Notes under the pieces: generated by a model
Seen by the model: the letters and a program-made list of their open reading frames with translations, nothing else
What the model was told of the DNA's origin: nothing
The model's database searches: none
In this document: piece by piece, positions 16,783-25,422 of the stretch
Layout of the letters: the number at the start of each line of letters is the position of its first letter
How positions within the stretch are numbered: position 1 is the first letter of the stretch
Origin: Mesorhizobium sp.
GTDB lineage: Bacteria > Pseudomonadota > Alphaproteobacteria > Rhizobiales > Rhizobiaceae
Length of the DNA stretch: 64,000 nucleotides
Assembly: GCF_024710845.1 (NCBI RefSeq)
Contig: NZ_JANJTZ010000052.1
Location: 46,289 to 110,288, forward strand
Direction of reading: 5' to 3'
Position numbers and translations under genes: made by a program

Positions 16783-18036
16783 ATGCATGACGTCATCATC
16801 ATCGGCGCCGGGTTTACCGGCCTCTCGGCCGCGCTCGAGCTAACGCGCCAGGGCAAGGACGTTCTCGTGCTGGAGGCGCGCGACCGTGTCGCCGGGCGCG
16901 TGGAATCGCAGGTCAACGGGCTCGGCGAGCGGGTCGATACCGGTGGCCAGTTCGCCTGCGACGACATGGTGAACGTCATGGCGCTGCTGCGCGAGCACGG
17001 TCACGGGCTGGTGAGCCCGGCCTTCGAGGGGCAGGCGGTGTCGGTGCCGCCGCTGCCGTCACAGAGCCTTGCGAGGGCGCGGCAGGGCGCGATGGAACTG
17101 CGTGAGCGCTATGTCAGGATGGATCCGGACGATCCGGCGATTGCGGGCCTGACCGTCGCCGCCTGGCTGGCGCGCCAGCCGGAAGATTCCGACCAGAAGG
17201 CCGCCTTCCGGTCCATGCTCGAGGGCCTGTGGTGCCAGCCGATCGACGAAGTGCCGCTCTGGTACATGATCGACAACGACCGGCGCATCACCAACGAACA
17301 GTTCGAGCTGCAGCATTTTCCGGCGCGCACGATGCATGCGCTGGCGGAGGATCTGGCGGCGGAACTGGGCGAGCGGGTGCGGCTGTCGACGCCGGCGAGG
17401 CAGGTCGAATGGTCGAGCGACGGCGTGACCGTAGCAACGCCAACAGGCAGGTTCGAGGCACGCGAGATCATTGTCGCCCTGCCGCCCTCGATGGCCGCAC
17501 GGCTCGACTACGCCCCTGCCCTGCCCGCGTCGCTGGCGCATGCGCTTTCGGTCTGGCGCAGCGGCGCGGTGATCAAGCTGTTCATTCGCTACAGCGGCGC
17601 CTTCTGGCTCGACAAGGGGCTGTCGGGCGTCGTGATGTTCCGCGAGCCCGCCGGGCTCTTCGCCTGCGACACCGGAAAGCCGGAGCTGCCAGCGCTCACC
17701 GGCTTTATCGGCGGCCCGAGCGCGCTGGAGTGGCGCGAGCGCGGCATGGAGCGCGTGCGCGCTGATTTCCTCGCCTATCTCATCGGCGCGCTGGGCCCCG
17801 AAGCCGCCGCGCCGCTGGACGTTCTGGTGCGCGACTGGTCCTATGACCAATGGTCCGGCGGCGCCTACAGTGACCTGATCATGGACATGGACGCCCGGGA
17901 CGCGGAGGCGATCATCGCCGCCGGCGCCTCGCCGCTGCATTTCGCCTGCTCGGAAATCTCGCCGGAATATCCGGGCTATGTCGAAGGCGCGATCGTTGCG
18001 GGGAGGACGGTCGCGGAGAAGTTCGGCAGGAATTGA
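16783..18036 (+). CDS. Flavin-containing amine oxidase
   Basis: This 417-residue protein has the monoamine/polyamine oxidase layout. The N-terminal dinucleotide fold is VIIIGAGFTGLSAALELTRQG, followed by VLEARDRVAGRVES and GERVDTGGQF. The C-terminal FAD motif is EISPEYPGYVEGAIVAGRTVAE. The usual aromatic substrate cage appears as WSYDQWSGGAYSDL. It would oxidise an amine to an aldehyde with release of ammonia or a shorter amine and H2O2. No signal peptide, so it is cytoplasmic. It is flanked by the Pot transporter genes, which supports a role in breaking down the imported amine. Confidence 0.88.
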   Translation: MHDVIIIGAGFTGLSAALELTRQGKDVLVLEARDRVAGRVESQVNGLGERVDTGGQFACDDMVNVMALLREHGHGLVSPAFEGQAVSVPPLPSQSLARARQGAMELRERYVRMDPDDPAIAGLTVAAWLARQPEDSDQKAAFRSMLEGLWCQPIDEVPLWYMIDNDRRITNEQFELQHFPARTMHALAEDLAAELGERVRLSTPARQVEWSSDGVTVATPTGRFEAREIIVALPPSMAARLDYAPALPASLAHALSVWRSGAVIKLFIRYSGAFWLDKGLSGVVMFREPAGLFACDTGKPELPALTGFIGGPSALEWRERGMERVRADFLAYLIGALGPEAAAPLDVLVRDWSYDQWSGGAYSDLIMDMDARDAEAIIAAGASPLHFACSEISPEYPGYVEGAIVAGRTVAEKFGRN

Positions 18037-18106
18037 TGGGCAGTTCATCAAGGTTAGCCCAATAGCGCTCCTCCGCTGGGTTTCAGAAGAAGAAGGACCA
18101 GCCCCG

Positions 18107-18541
18107 TCACAAGTCCACCCCGCCGACGATCCGCGCCAGCGTTTCGTGGTAGAAGCCTTCGCGTTCGATCAGCCATTCCTGCGCGGCTGGCCATGTGTCG
18201 CGGTCGACAGGCGCCACCGGATGCCTGCTCAGATACGGGCAGCCGTCCGAGACGACCGGCACGCCGAGCGCGGCGCTCAGTTTCGGCTCGTGGAGCGACA
18301 GAAGCCGCGCCGCGCCCTTGAGCGACAGCCCGCGCTCGCCTCGGATGAACATGCCGACGCTACGGTTCGTGAGGTAGAGCGCGATGAAGACCGGCGTCCC
18401 GGCCACCGGCCGCCAGCGCGACCAGTGGTTGCCGCGTTGCAGCACGAGCTCCGGCCGCAGCGAGACGTAGCGCTGCCAAAACGCATCGCAGTCGCGAACG
18501 GAAAGCCGGCGCAAGCCGGAAGGTTCGATCGGGTCATCCAT
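18107..18541 (-). CDS. Conserved hypothetical protein downstream of potA (144 aa)
   Basis: This is the last gene of the potB-potC-potA unit, starting 33 bases after the potA stop (MDDPIEPSGLRR). A TTG start overlapping the potA stop is also possible. Sequence features are FWQRYVSLRPELV, a beta-rich middle (TPVFIALYLTNRSVGMFIRGERG) and a Trp-rich C-terminal half. It has no signal peptide or membrane span. The middle segment resembles proteins of DUF4268-like or small restriction-associated folds only vaguely, so I leave it unassigned. Its position suggests a link to transport or use of the imported amine. Confidence 0.6.
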   Translation of the reverse strand: MDDPIEPSGLRRLSVRDCDAFWQRYVSLRPELVLQRGNHWSRWRPVAGTPVFIALYLTNRSVGMFIRGERGLSLKGAARLLSLHEPKLSAALGVPVVSDGCPYLSRHPVAPVDRDTWPAAQEWLIEREGFYHETLARIVGGVDL

Positions 18542-18573
18542 GTGCGATGTGTGGGCGACCGCGATGCCGCCCG

Positions 18574-19668
18574 TCAATCCGCCAGCGCCACCAGCGCGTC
18601 GGGATCATAGCCAAGCCTTATCTTCGCCCCGAGCGGCAGGTCGTCGGCGCCGAAATCGTTGGTCTCGGTGACGGAGAGCGGCTTTTCCATGCCGGGCACG
18701 TCGACCACCAGATGGGTGATCTCGCCGAAATAGTGCCGCTCGACCACCGTGCCGGCGATCTCGTGTTTGGCGGTCGCGTCGTCCCACAGGACGCGCAGGC
18801 GCTCGGGGCGGATGCCGAGAGTGGCCTCGCGGTCCTTGGCGGCGAAGGCGCGTGGCCTGTCTGTCTTGACCCGGCCGAAGGCGGCGGTGTCGACGACGAT
18901 GCTGTCGCCGTTCTCCTCGACGAGGTCGGCCTTGATGAAGTTCATGCCGCCGAGGAAATCGGCCACCTGGCGGTTGACCGGCTTCTGATAGATCTCCTTC
19001 GGCGTCGCCACCTGGGCGATGCGGCCGCCGAACATGACGGCGATGCGGTCGGACATGGCGAGCGCCTCGTACTGGTCGTGCGTGACCAGAATGAAGGTGA
19101 TGCCGACCGCCTTCTGCAGGCGGCGCAGTTCGACCTGCATCTGCTCGCGCAGCTTCTTGTCGAGCGCCGACAGCGGCTCGTCGAGCAGCAGCACTTTGGG
19201 CCGCATGACGAGCGCGCGGGCAAGCGCGACGCGCTGGCGCTGGCCGCCGGAGAGTTCGGTGGCGCCGCGGTTCTGCAGGCCGGCGAGCGAGACCATCGAC
19301 AGCGCCTCGTCGACGCGGCGTTTTTCCTCGGCAGCGCCCAGCTTCATCCGCTTCAGCCCGTAGGCGACGTTCTCGCCGACCTTGAGATGCGGGAAGATGG
19401 CGTAGGACTGGAACACCATGTTGGTCGGCCGCGCGTTGGCCGGGATCCCGTCCATCGGCTGGCCGTCGATGGCGATCGAGCCCGAGGTCGGCTGGTCGAA
19501 GCCGGCGATGAGGCGCAGAAGCGTGGTCTTGCCGCAGCCGGACGGCCCGAGCAGCGAGAAGAACTCGCCTTCCTTGATCGTGAGCGAGGCGCGGTCGAGC
19601 GCGTGGAAATCGCCATAGCTGCGCGTGACGGTGTCGATCTCGATCATCGGGCGTGTCGCGTCAGGCAA
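18574..19668 (-). CDS. potA: Spermidine/putrescine-type ABC transporter ATPase
   Basis: This 364-residue ATPase powers the PotB/PotC permease. Walker A is GPSGCGKTT, the signature is LSGGQRQRVALARAL, and Walker B is VLLLDEPLSALD. The Q-loop and the LVTHDQYEAL switch His are present. A C-terminal TOBE-type domain includes LGIRPERLRVLWDD. The start MPDATRPMIEIDTV overlaps the upstream permease gene by 8 bases; a second start at MIEIDT is possible. By family it belongs with polyamine or opine/quaternary amine importers. Confidence 0.94.
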   Translation of the reverse strand: MPDATRPMIEIDTVTRSYGDFHALDRASLTIKEGEFFSLLGPSGCGKTTLLRLIAGFDQPTSGSIAIDGQPMDGIPANARPTNMVFQSYAIFPHLKVGENVAYGLKRMKLGAAEEKRRVDEALSMVSLAGLQNRGATELSGGQRQRVALARALVMRPKVLLLDEPLSALDKKLREQMQVELRRLQKAVGITFILVTHDQYEALAMSDRIAVMFGGRIAQVATPKEIYQKPVNRQVADFLGGMNFIKADLVEENGDSIVVDTAAFGRVKTDRPRAFAAKDREATLGIRPERLRVLWDDATAKHEIAGTVVERHYFGEITHLVVDVPGMEKPLSVTETNDFGADDLPLGAKIRLGYDPDALVALAD

Positions 19669-20482
19669 GCAGGCCTCCGGTCGTCTGGGTGCGCTCCTGC
19701 GCGCGGCGGCGCATGAGTTCGGCGATGGTGAGAAGGACGATCGAGGCGACGAGCAGCAGCGTGCCGAGCGCCAGAACGCCCGGCAGCCGCGCGGCGAAGC
19801 GCAGCTGGCCCCAGATGTAGACCGGCAGCGTCACGTCGTTGCCGCCGAGGAAGAAGGCCATCATGAAATCGTCGAGCGAGATGGTGAAGCCGACGAGCAG
19901 GCTGGAGATGATCGCCGGCGCCATCATCGGCAGCGTGACGCGCCGGAACGTGCCGAAGCTCGTCTCGCCGAGGTCGGCCGACGCCTCTTCCAGGCTGCGG
20001 TCGAACCCCTCGAAGCCGGAGATCAGCACGGAGATCGAATAGGGCACGCAGACGAGCACGTGGCCGAGCGTGACGGTAAGAAGCGTCAGCGGCATGCCGA
20101 GCGCGAGCACGATGATGAGGATCGACACCGCGACGATGATCTCGGGCATCACCAGCGGCGCCATGATGAGGCCCTGCATGGCGCGCTGGCCGCGGAAGCG
20201 GTAGCGCGTCAGGGCGCGGGCGGCGCAGATGCCCAAGACGGTCGCGAGCACCGCTGCGGACACGCCGACGATGAGGCTGTTCCATGCGGCGTCCAGCAGC
20301 GCCGGCGTCTTCGGCAGGCCGGCATACCATTTCAGCGTGAAGCCGCTGAGCGGGAAGCGCGGCGAGGCGGAGTTGTTCAGCGAGAACAGCGGCAGGAGAA
20401 GAACCGGCAGGTAGAGGAACAGGATGAACAGGACGGCATAGGCCGGCAGCCAGTTGGCGGCGAGGCGGCGCACGGCGCTCAT
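19661..20482 (-). CDS. potC: Polyamine-type ABC transporter permease (PotC-like)
   Basis: This 273-residue inner-membrane protein has about six spans, starting with the N-terminal segment AVLFILFLYLPVLLLPLF. The permease (EAA) signature is EASADLGETSFGTFRRVTLPMMAPAI. It overlaps potB by 4 bases and potA by 8, a tight operon. Together with PotB it forms the channel for the substrate captured by the PotD-like protein encoded at 14.6 kb. Confidence 0.93.
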   Translation of the reverse strand: MSAVRRLAANWLPAYAVLFILFLYLPVLLLPLFSLNNSASPRFPLSGFTLKWYAGLPKTPALLDAAWNSLIVGVSAAVLATVLGICAARALTRYRFRGQRAMQGLIMAPLVMPEIIVAVSILIIVLALGMPLTLLTVTLGHVLVCVPYSISVLISGFEGFDRSLEEASADLGETSFGTFRRVTLPMMAPAIISSLLVGFTISLDDFMMAFFLGGNDVTLPVYIWGQLRFAARLPGVLALGTLLLVASIVLLTIAELMRRRAQERTQTTGGLLA

Positions 20483-21396
20483 CGGAACGCCCTCACCGCA
20501 GCGCGCAGCGCCAGCACCGTGCCGCCCGCCATCAGGCAGACCGCAATCATCGTGGTGACGGACAGCGCTGCCCCCAGCGGCTTGTTCATGGCGCGGCCGA
20601 ACTGCGCCTGGATGGCATTGGCGATCATCACCCCGTCGGTGCCGCCGACCATCTTGGGGGTGACATAGTCGCCCACCGTCGGGATCATCACGATCAGCAG
20701 CGCCGCGATCACGCCCGGCAGCGACAGCGGCAGCGTGACCCGCAGGAAGGAGCGGATGGGACCGTCGCCGAGATCGGTCGCGGCCTCGACCAGCGTCCGG
20801 TCGACCTTTTCCAGCGAGACAAAGATCGGCAGGATGGCAAACGCCACCCAGGCATGGGTGAGCGTGATCATCACCGCCGTCGAATTGTAGAGAAAGGCCG
20901 TCGAGGGTTCGCTGGTGAGGCCGGTTCCCATGAGAGCGGAGTTGAGCACGCCGTTGTAGCCGAGCACCACCTTCCAGGCCATCACGCGCAAGAGGTAGCT
21001 GGTCCAGAACGGCACGGTGATGACGAACAGCCAGAGGTTCTTGTGCCGGCCGCCGTGGAAGGAGATGAAATAGGCGATCGGGTAGGCGAGCGCCACGGTG
21101 AGCACGCTGACGGTGAAGGAGATCCAGAGCGAGCGGAACAGGAGGTCCTGGTAGATCGGCTCGAAGATCGCCTGGCGGTAGTTCTCGAGCGTCAGCGTCC
21201 GGTCGACCGTCAGATAGGTCTGCGTCCAGAACGAGTGCGCGATGACGACGACCACCGGCAGGCCGAGCATGGCCAGCGCATAGAGGAACGGCGCGGAGAT
21301 GAGCGTGTAGCCCTTGGCTTCGTCGGACTGCAGATAGGACCGGGATCGTGCCCCTGGGGCTCTTGTTGCCGAAATCCCCTCCGCAGCCGCAGCCAT
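20479..21396 (-). CDS. potB: Polyamine-type ABC transporter permease (PotB-like)
   Basis: This 305-residue permease has a cytoplasmic N-terminal tail of about 30 residues (MAAAAEGISATRAPG), then spans beginning LISAPFLYALAMLGLPVVVVIAHSF. The EAA loop is EAATDLGDGPIRSFLRVTLPLSLPGV. It is the first gene of potB-potC-potA and reads away from the class III aminotransferase; the 243-base gap between them holds operator 2. This arrangement predicts coordinated induction of uptake and transamination. Confidence 0.93.
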   Translation of the reverse strand: MAAAAEGISATRAPGARSRSYLQSDEAKGYTLISAPFLYALAMLGLPVVVVIAHSFWTQTYLTVDRTLTLENYRQAIFEPIYQDLLFRSLWISFTVSVLTVALAYPIAYFISFHGGRHKNLWLFVITVPFWTSYLLRVMAWKVVLGYNGVLNSALMGTGLTSEPSTAFLYNSTAVMITLTHAWVAFAILPIFVSLEKVDRTLVEAATDLGDGPIRSFLRVTLPLSLPGVIAALLIVMIPTVGDYVTPKMVGGTDGVMIANAIQAQFGRAMNKPLGAALSVTTMIAVCLMAGGTVLALRAAVRAFR

Positions 21397-21534
21397 TACA
21401 TGGCTCCGAGACGACAGATGGGTCGCAAGAGGGGCGTAGGTCGCATGCGCTCGTCCCGGCAGCCGGACCGGCTTTTCACCGGCTTTCGATCATCAATGCG
21501 CAAGTCCGCATTGAAATCAAGCGGATTTTCTGAG

Positions 21535-21560
21535 ATATTGACTGAACGGACATTCAATAT
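21535..21560. promoter_or_regulatory. BetI-like operator 2 (potB / aminotransferase divergent region)
   Basis: ATATTGACTG (21535-21544) and CATTCAATAT (21551-21560) are inverted copies with one mismatch, separated by AACGGA. The half-sites match those of operators 1 and 3, but the spacing is four bases longer than in those two, about half a helical turn less than would keep the same face. It lies between potB and the aminotransferase. Binding by the same regulator is likely but the spacing deserves testing. Confidence 0.7.
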
Positions 21561-21639
21561 GTGGGAATTTTCCTTTTGATATCCGTTGGTTTGCCTGATC
21601 CGCATGTCGGATAGGGCGGAAATCCATGGAGACCGCAAA

Positions 21640-23049
21640 ATGGCCGCGCTGGAAAAACCCGATCACTCCGCCATCACAGGCGACGAAGTCGCCGGGCGCG
21701 CGGCGCGGCACCTCGTGCAGCCGTGGCCGACGGCGGGCCAGATCGGCGCCGAGGCGCGCACCTACATCGCCTCGGGCGACGGCATCTACATCACCGGCGC
21801 GCATGGCGAACGGCTGATCGACGGCCCGGCGGGCATGTGGTGCGTCAACGTCGGACACCGCCGCGCCGAGCTCGCCGACGCGATGCGCGACCAGGCGATG
21901 GAGCTCTCCTACAACACGCCCTGGTACACGATGAACGAGCCGTCGGTCGCACTCTCCGAGCGGCTGGCCGAATACGCTCCCGGCGACCTCAACCACGTCT
22001 TCTACACGACCGGCGGCTCGTCCGCGGTCGAGACGGCGCTGCGCTTCATGCAGTTCTACAACAACGTTCGCGGCCGGCCGGAGAAGAAGACGATCCTGTC
22101 GCGCCAGGGCGCGTATCATGGCTCGACCTACCTTTCCGGATCGCTCAACGGCCGCCCGCGCGACCGCGACTGGATGGACGGCGCGGACGGCCTCGTCGTC
22201 AAGCTCTCCTCTCCCAATCCCTTCCGCCGGCCGACAGGCATGAGCGTCGAAGCGTTCTGCGATTTCCTCATCGAGGAGTTCCGCGAGACGGTCATGCGCG
22301 TCGGCGCCGACAGGATCGGCGCCTTCGTCGCCGAGCCGGTCCAGGCCTCGGGCGGCGTCATCGTGCCGCCGGACGACTACCTGCCGCGCATCGCGGAGAT
22401 CTGCCGCGACAACGACATCCTCTACATCTCTGACGAGGTGGTGACGGCATTCGGGCGCGTCGGCGAAGTGTTCGCGTCGCAGGACGTGTTCGGCGTCGAG
22501 CCGGACATGATCACCTTCGCCAAGGGCGTCACCTCGGGCTACTTCCCGCTTGGCGGGGTGATGATGTCGGACCGCCTGTTCGAGACGCTGCGCCGCTCCA
22601 ACCATCCCGATGCGATGTTCGCGCATGGGCTGACCTATTCCAGCCATCCCGTCGGCTGCGCCGTGGCGCTGAAGAATCTCGACCTGCTGGAAGGAGGCAT
22701 CCTCGACCATGCCCGCCAGCTCGGCCCCTACTTCCAGGCGCGGCTGAAGACGCTGGAAGAGCTGCCGCTGGTCGGCGAGGTGCGCGGCCGCGGCCTGATG
22801 GCCTGCATCGAGTGCGTCGCAGACCGCGACAGCATGAACCCGCTCAAGCTCGACAACGAGGTCGGCAAGCGCATCGACCGGCACTGCCAGGAACTCGGCC
22901 TCTTGGTGCGCCCGCTGATCAACATGTGCGTCATGTCGCCGCCGCTGGTGATCACCAGGGAGCAGGTGGACGACATGGTCGGCATCCTGCGCGAGGGCAT
23001 CTCGCGGACGATGGACGACCTGCGCCGCGAAGGGCTGTGGCAGGGGTGA
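21640..23049 (+). CDS. Class III PLP aminotransferase (omega-amine:pyruvate type)
   Basis: This 469-residue aminotransferase resembles SpuC-type putrescine/omega-amino acid transaminases. The PLP lysine is about residue 295 in ITFAKGVTSGYFPLGG. Other features are YTTGGSSAVETALRF, the GAYHGSTYLSGSL loop, VAEPVQASGGVIVPP and LYISDEVVTAFGRVGE. I chose the ATG at 21640 because GGAG lies at good distance; an ATG 36 bases upstream lacks a ribosome site. It would convert a primary amine to an aldehyde with pyruvate or another oxo acid as acceptor. Controlled by operator 2 and convergent with the Rieske gene. Confidence 0.9.
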   Translation: MAALEKPDHSAITGDEVAGRAARHLVQPWPTAGQIGAEARTYIASGDGIYITGAHGERLIDGPAGMWCVNVGHRRAELADAMRDQAMELSYNTPWYTMNEPSVALSERLAEYAPGDLNHVFYTTGGSSAVETALRFMQFYNNVRGRPEKKTILSRQGAYHGSTYLSGSLNGRPRDRDWMDGADGLVVKLSSPNPFRRPTGMSVEAFCDFLIEEFRETVMRVGADRIGAFVAEPVQASGGVIVPPDDYLPRIAEICRDNDILYISDEVVTAFGRVGEVFASQDVFGVEPDMITFAKGVTSGYFPLGGVMMSDRLFETLRRSNHPDAMFAHGLTYSSHPVGCAVALKNLDLLEGGILDHARQLGPYFQARLKTLEELPLVGEVRGRGLMACIECVADRDSMNPLKLDNEVGKRIDRHCQELGLLVRPLINMCVMSPPLVITREQVDDMVGILREGISRTMDDLRREGLWQG

Positions 23050-23088
23050 AAGCCGGCGGGCGAGGTCGCGTCCGCCGGTATTCCGTTC

Positions 23089-24288
23089 TCAGCGTCTCGA
23101 GAGCAGCGCCTCGTTGAGCCCCCAGATGTCCTTTTCCTCGGGCGAGGTCTCGAGGTTGACCACCGGCAGCAGCGCGCGGATGTGGTCGTGATGGGTGCGC
23201 ACCCCGTATTCGAGGTCGGACAGGTAGAAGCCTTCGAAGGACGACGAGGTCATCGATTCGTTCGACCATTCGGACAATTGCACGTCCTCGGCCATCGTAT
23301 CGCGGTCGATGCGGAACGACAGGTAGCGGGCGGCTGCGGCCTCGCGGCCCTCGTCGGCATAGCGATAGATCGCGCCGCGCAGCAGCGTCTCCCCCGTCGA
23401 CAGCGGAAACTCTTGGTAGAACTGGATCGATTCCGGCTGCACGTTGATCACGGTGTTCGGGAACAGGCCGTAATAGACCCAGGCCTTCTTGTGGCTCTCG
23501 GGCAGGCGCACCGGGTCGGGCGCGATCCTGACATAGTTGCGCACGCTCCAGCGCCGCCCGGCATGCGGATTGTACGTGGCGAAGGAGCGGGAGACGCCGT
23601 TGACGAAGGGCTCGTCGTAGTAAGTGGAGCCGTAGAGATCCTGCAGCGCGGGATGCGCCATGGCGACGTGGTAGCCCTCGTTGTCGACGTCGCGGACCGA
23701 CTTCCAGTTGACGTGCGACACGCTCGACCAGATGCCGAAGGAGGGCACCATCTCCTCGATGCGGTAGGGCGCGATCTCGGCTTCGTGCGGCTTCATCAGT
23801 TCGGCGACGGAGGGCTGCGGCCCCGAGCGGAAGCGGATGAAGATGAAGCCCATCCAGATTTCGAGGTCGAGCTGCTTCAGGCCGAACTCGACCTTGTCGA
23901 GGTCCGGGAACGAGCGGGGGCGCGCCGCGCCACGCAGCGTGCCGTCGAGATTGTAGACCCAGCCGTGGAACGGGCAGACCAGCGCGTTCTTGCAGTTGCC
24001 CTGGTTGTCGGCGACGACTCTGCTGCCGCGGTGCCGGCACATGTTGAGGAAGCCGCGCACGACGCCATCCTTGCCGCGGACGACGAGCGCGCGCTCTCCG
24101 ACCACGTCCATCGCCAGGTAGTCGCCAGGGTTCGCCACGTCCGAGACATGGCCGACGATCTGCCAGTGGGTGCGAAACAGCTGCTCCTTCTCGAGTTCGA
24201 GGAGCGCCGGACTGTGATAGGTCCAACCGGGAAGGCCGCTGCGGTTCCAGTCGTTCGGAATAGCCACATTGCCCGCATGATGGGTCAT
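23089..24288 (-). CDS. Rieske non-haem iron oxygenase alpha subunit (quaternary-amine demethylase type)
   Basis: This 399-residue oxygenase has the Rieske [2Fe-2S] ligands C84-x-H86 (CRHRGS) and C105-x2-H108 (CPFHGWVYN). The mononuclear iron site includes DVDNEGYHVAMAHP. Relatives such as GbcA and stachydrine or carnitine oxygenases remove methyl or alkyl groups from quaternary ammonium compounds, using a separate reductase. No reductase gene is seen in the window, so it must be supplied elsewhere. The gene stands alone on its strand behind operator 3, which overlaps its probable promoter. The N-terminus MTHHAGNVAIPNDWNRSG is intact. The substrate is inferred, not known. Confidence 0.9.
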   Translation of the reverse strand: MTHHAGNVAIPNDWNRSGLPGWTYHSPALLELEKEQLFRTHWQIVGHVSDVANPGDYLAMDVVGERALVVRGKDGVVRGFLNMCRHRGSRVVADNQGNCKNALVCPFHGWVYNLDGTLRGAARPRSFPDLDKVEFGLKQLDLEIWMGFIFIRFRSGPQPSVAELMKPHEAEIAPYRIEEMVPSFGIWSSVSHVNWKSVRDVDNEGYHVAMAHPALQDLYGSTYYDEPFVNGVSRSFATYNPHAGRRWSVRNYVRIAPDPVRLPESHKKAWVYYGLFPNTVINVQPESIQFYQEFPLSTGETLLRGAIYRYADEGREAAAARYLSFRIDRDTMAEDVQLSEWSNESMTSSSFEGFYLSDLEYGVRTHHDHIRALLPVVNLETSPEEKDIWGLNEALLSRR

Positions 24289-24302
24289 GAAAGTCCCCGG
24301 TT

Positions 24303-24326
24303 CTTATTGAATGTTCATTCAATAAG
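24303..24326. promoter_or_regulatory. BetI-like operator 3 (Rieske oxygenase promoter)
   Basis: A perfect inverted repeat: CTTATTGAATG (24303-24313), TT, CATTCAATAAG (24316-24326). It ends 15 bases upstream of the Rieske start codon, close enough to block transcription or initiation. On the minus strand, TTGCAT and TCTTAT spaced by 17 bases would make the operator overlap the -10 region. It is the most symmetric of the three sites and shares half-site and spacing with operator 1. Confidence 0.8.
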
Positions 24327-24528
24327 ATCACATTTCTCTTTATAATGCAATGATTTGCCGGATTTCGAATGAACTCGCGCATCGAAAGGCAGCGGAAATC
24401 CGAGCAGGTTCGGCACGTGTCGGCGCGGTTTTCCGCCGCGAAATCCGGGCGTTAGCCGGGGTCTCCGCACCGACCCGGACGGCACGCCGCAAGTGTTGAA
24501 AAGTCGCGGAACCGGAGCGCAGCTCGGC

Positions 24529-25422
24529 CTATTCGGCGGCCTTGACGCGCAGCCGCACGATGCGGTTCCTCTCGCGCTTCAGCACGACGAAGCGCTTGCC
24601 GTGGAAGGTGAAGGCCTGCTTCTCCTCGGGAATGGTCTGCGCCTCGTGGATGACGAGGCCGGCGACCGTCACCGCCTCGTCGTCGGGCAGCTTCCAGTCG
24701 AGCGCCCGGTTGAGGTCGCGGATCGGCACCGTTCCCTCGACGATCACCGATCCGTCCGCCTGCTGGCGCACACCCTGGATGTCGATGTCGTGCTCGTCGG
24801 CGATCTCGCCGACGATCTCCTCGATGATGTCCTCCAGCGTGACGAGGCCTTCGACCTCGCCATATTCGTCGACCACGATCGCGATATGCGCCTTGCGGCG
24901 CAGGAAGGCGTTGAGTTGGTCCCGCAGCGAGGTGGTGTCGGGTACGAACCAGGGCTTCGACGCGACCTTCATGATGTCGATGCGGGAGAAATCGTGCTGG
25001 ACCTCGTGCAGCGCCCGCAGCAGGTCCTTGGCGTGGATGACGCCGACGATGTTGTCGATCGATCCGCGCCAGACCGGGATCCGCGTATAGGGGCTTTGCA
25101 GGACCTCCGCGACGACCGTCGCAGGCGGCGCGTCGCCGTCGACCGCGCGGATCGACGTGCGATGCACCATGATGTCGGAGACTTCGAGCTCGGCCAGGTC
25201 GAGCAGGCCGCCGACGCGGTCGCGGTCGGCCTTGACCAGACTGCCTTCGCGCCGCAGCGTCTCGAACGTCTTGCGCAGTTCTTCCTCGGCGCTTCCGTGC
25301 GGGACGATCCGCGAGATGGAGAAGCCGAACAGCGCGAGGATTCTCCGGCCGAGAAGTGCGGCGACCGCGCCCGCGACGAGCAGCGTCAGAACGACGATCA
25401 GGGGCCAGGGCGCGCCTGTCAT
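24529..25422 (-). CDS. CorC/HlyC-type CBS-domain protein
   Basis: This 297-residue protein has one N-terminal membrane segment ([20 protein letters not shown]), then a cytoplasmic pair of CBS domains ([15 protein letters not shown] and the repeat near [17 protein letters not shown]) and a C-terminal CorC_HlyC domain ([27 protein letters not shown]). It lacks the DUF21 transmembrane block of full CNNM proteins, as in CorC/YbeX. Family roles are in Mg/Co efflux or membrane-related metal balance; 'hemolysin' is a legacy name. Its start overlaps the aroB stop by four bases (ATGA), so it is coupled to the aroK-aroB operon. Confidence 0.88.
   Translation of the reverse strand: MTGAPWPLIVVLTLLVAGAVAALLGRRILALFGFSISRIVPHGSAEEELRKTFETLRREGSLVKADRDRVGGLLDLAELEVSDIMVHRTSIRAVDGDAPPATVVAEVLQSPYTRIPVWRGSIDNIVGVIHAKDLLRALHEVQHDFSRIDIMKVASKPWFVPDTTSLRDQLNAFLRRKAHIAIVVDEYGEVEGLVTLEDIIEEIVGEIADEHDIDIQGVRQQADGSVIVEGTVPIRDLNRALDWKLPDDEAVTVAGLVIHEAQTIPEEKQAFTFHGKRFVVLKRERNRIVRLRVKAAE

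Noticed and set aside
18107..18577. TTG start at 18577 for the gene after potA
   Set aside because: TTG is rare and the ATG at 18541 is the better choice, though the overlap would fit translational coupling.
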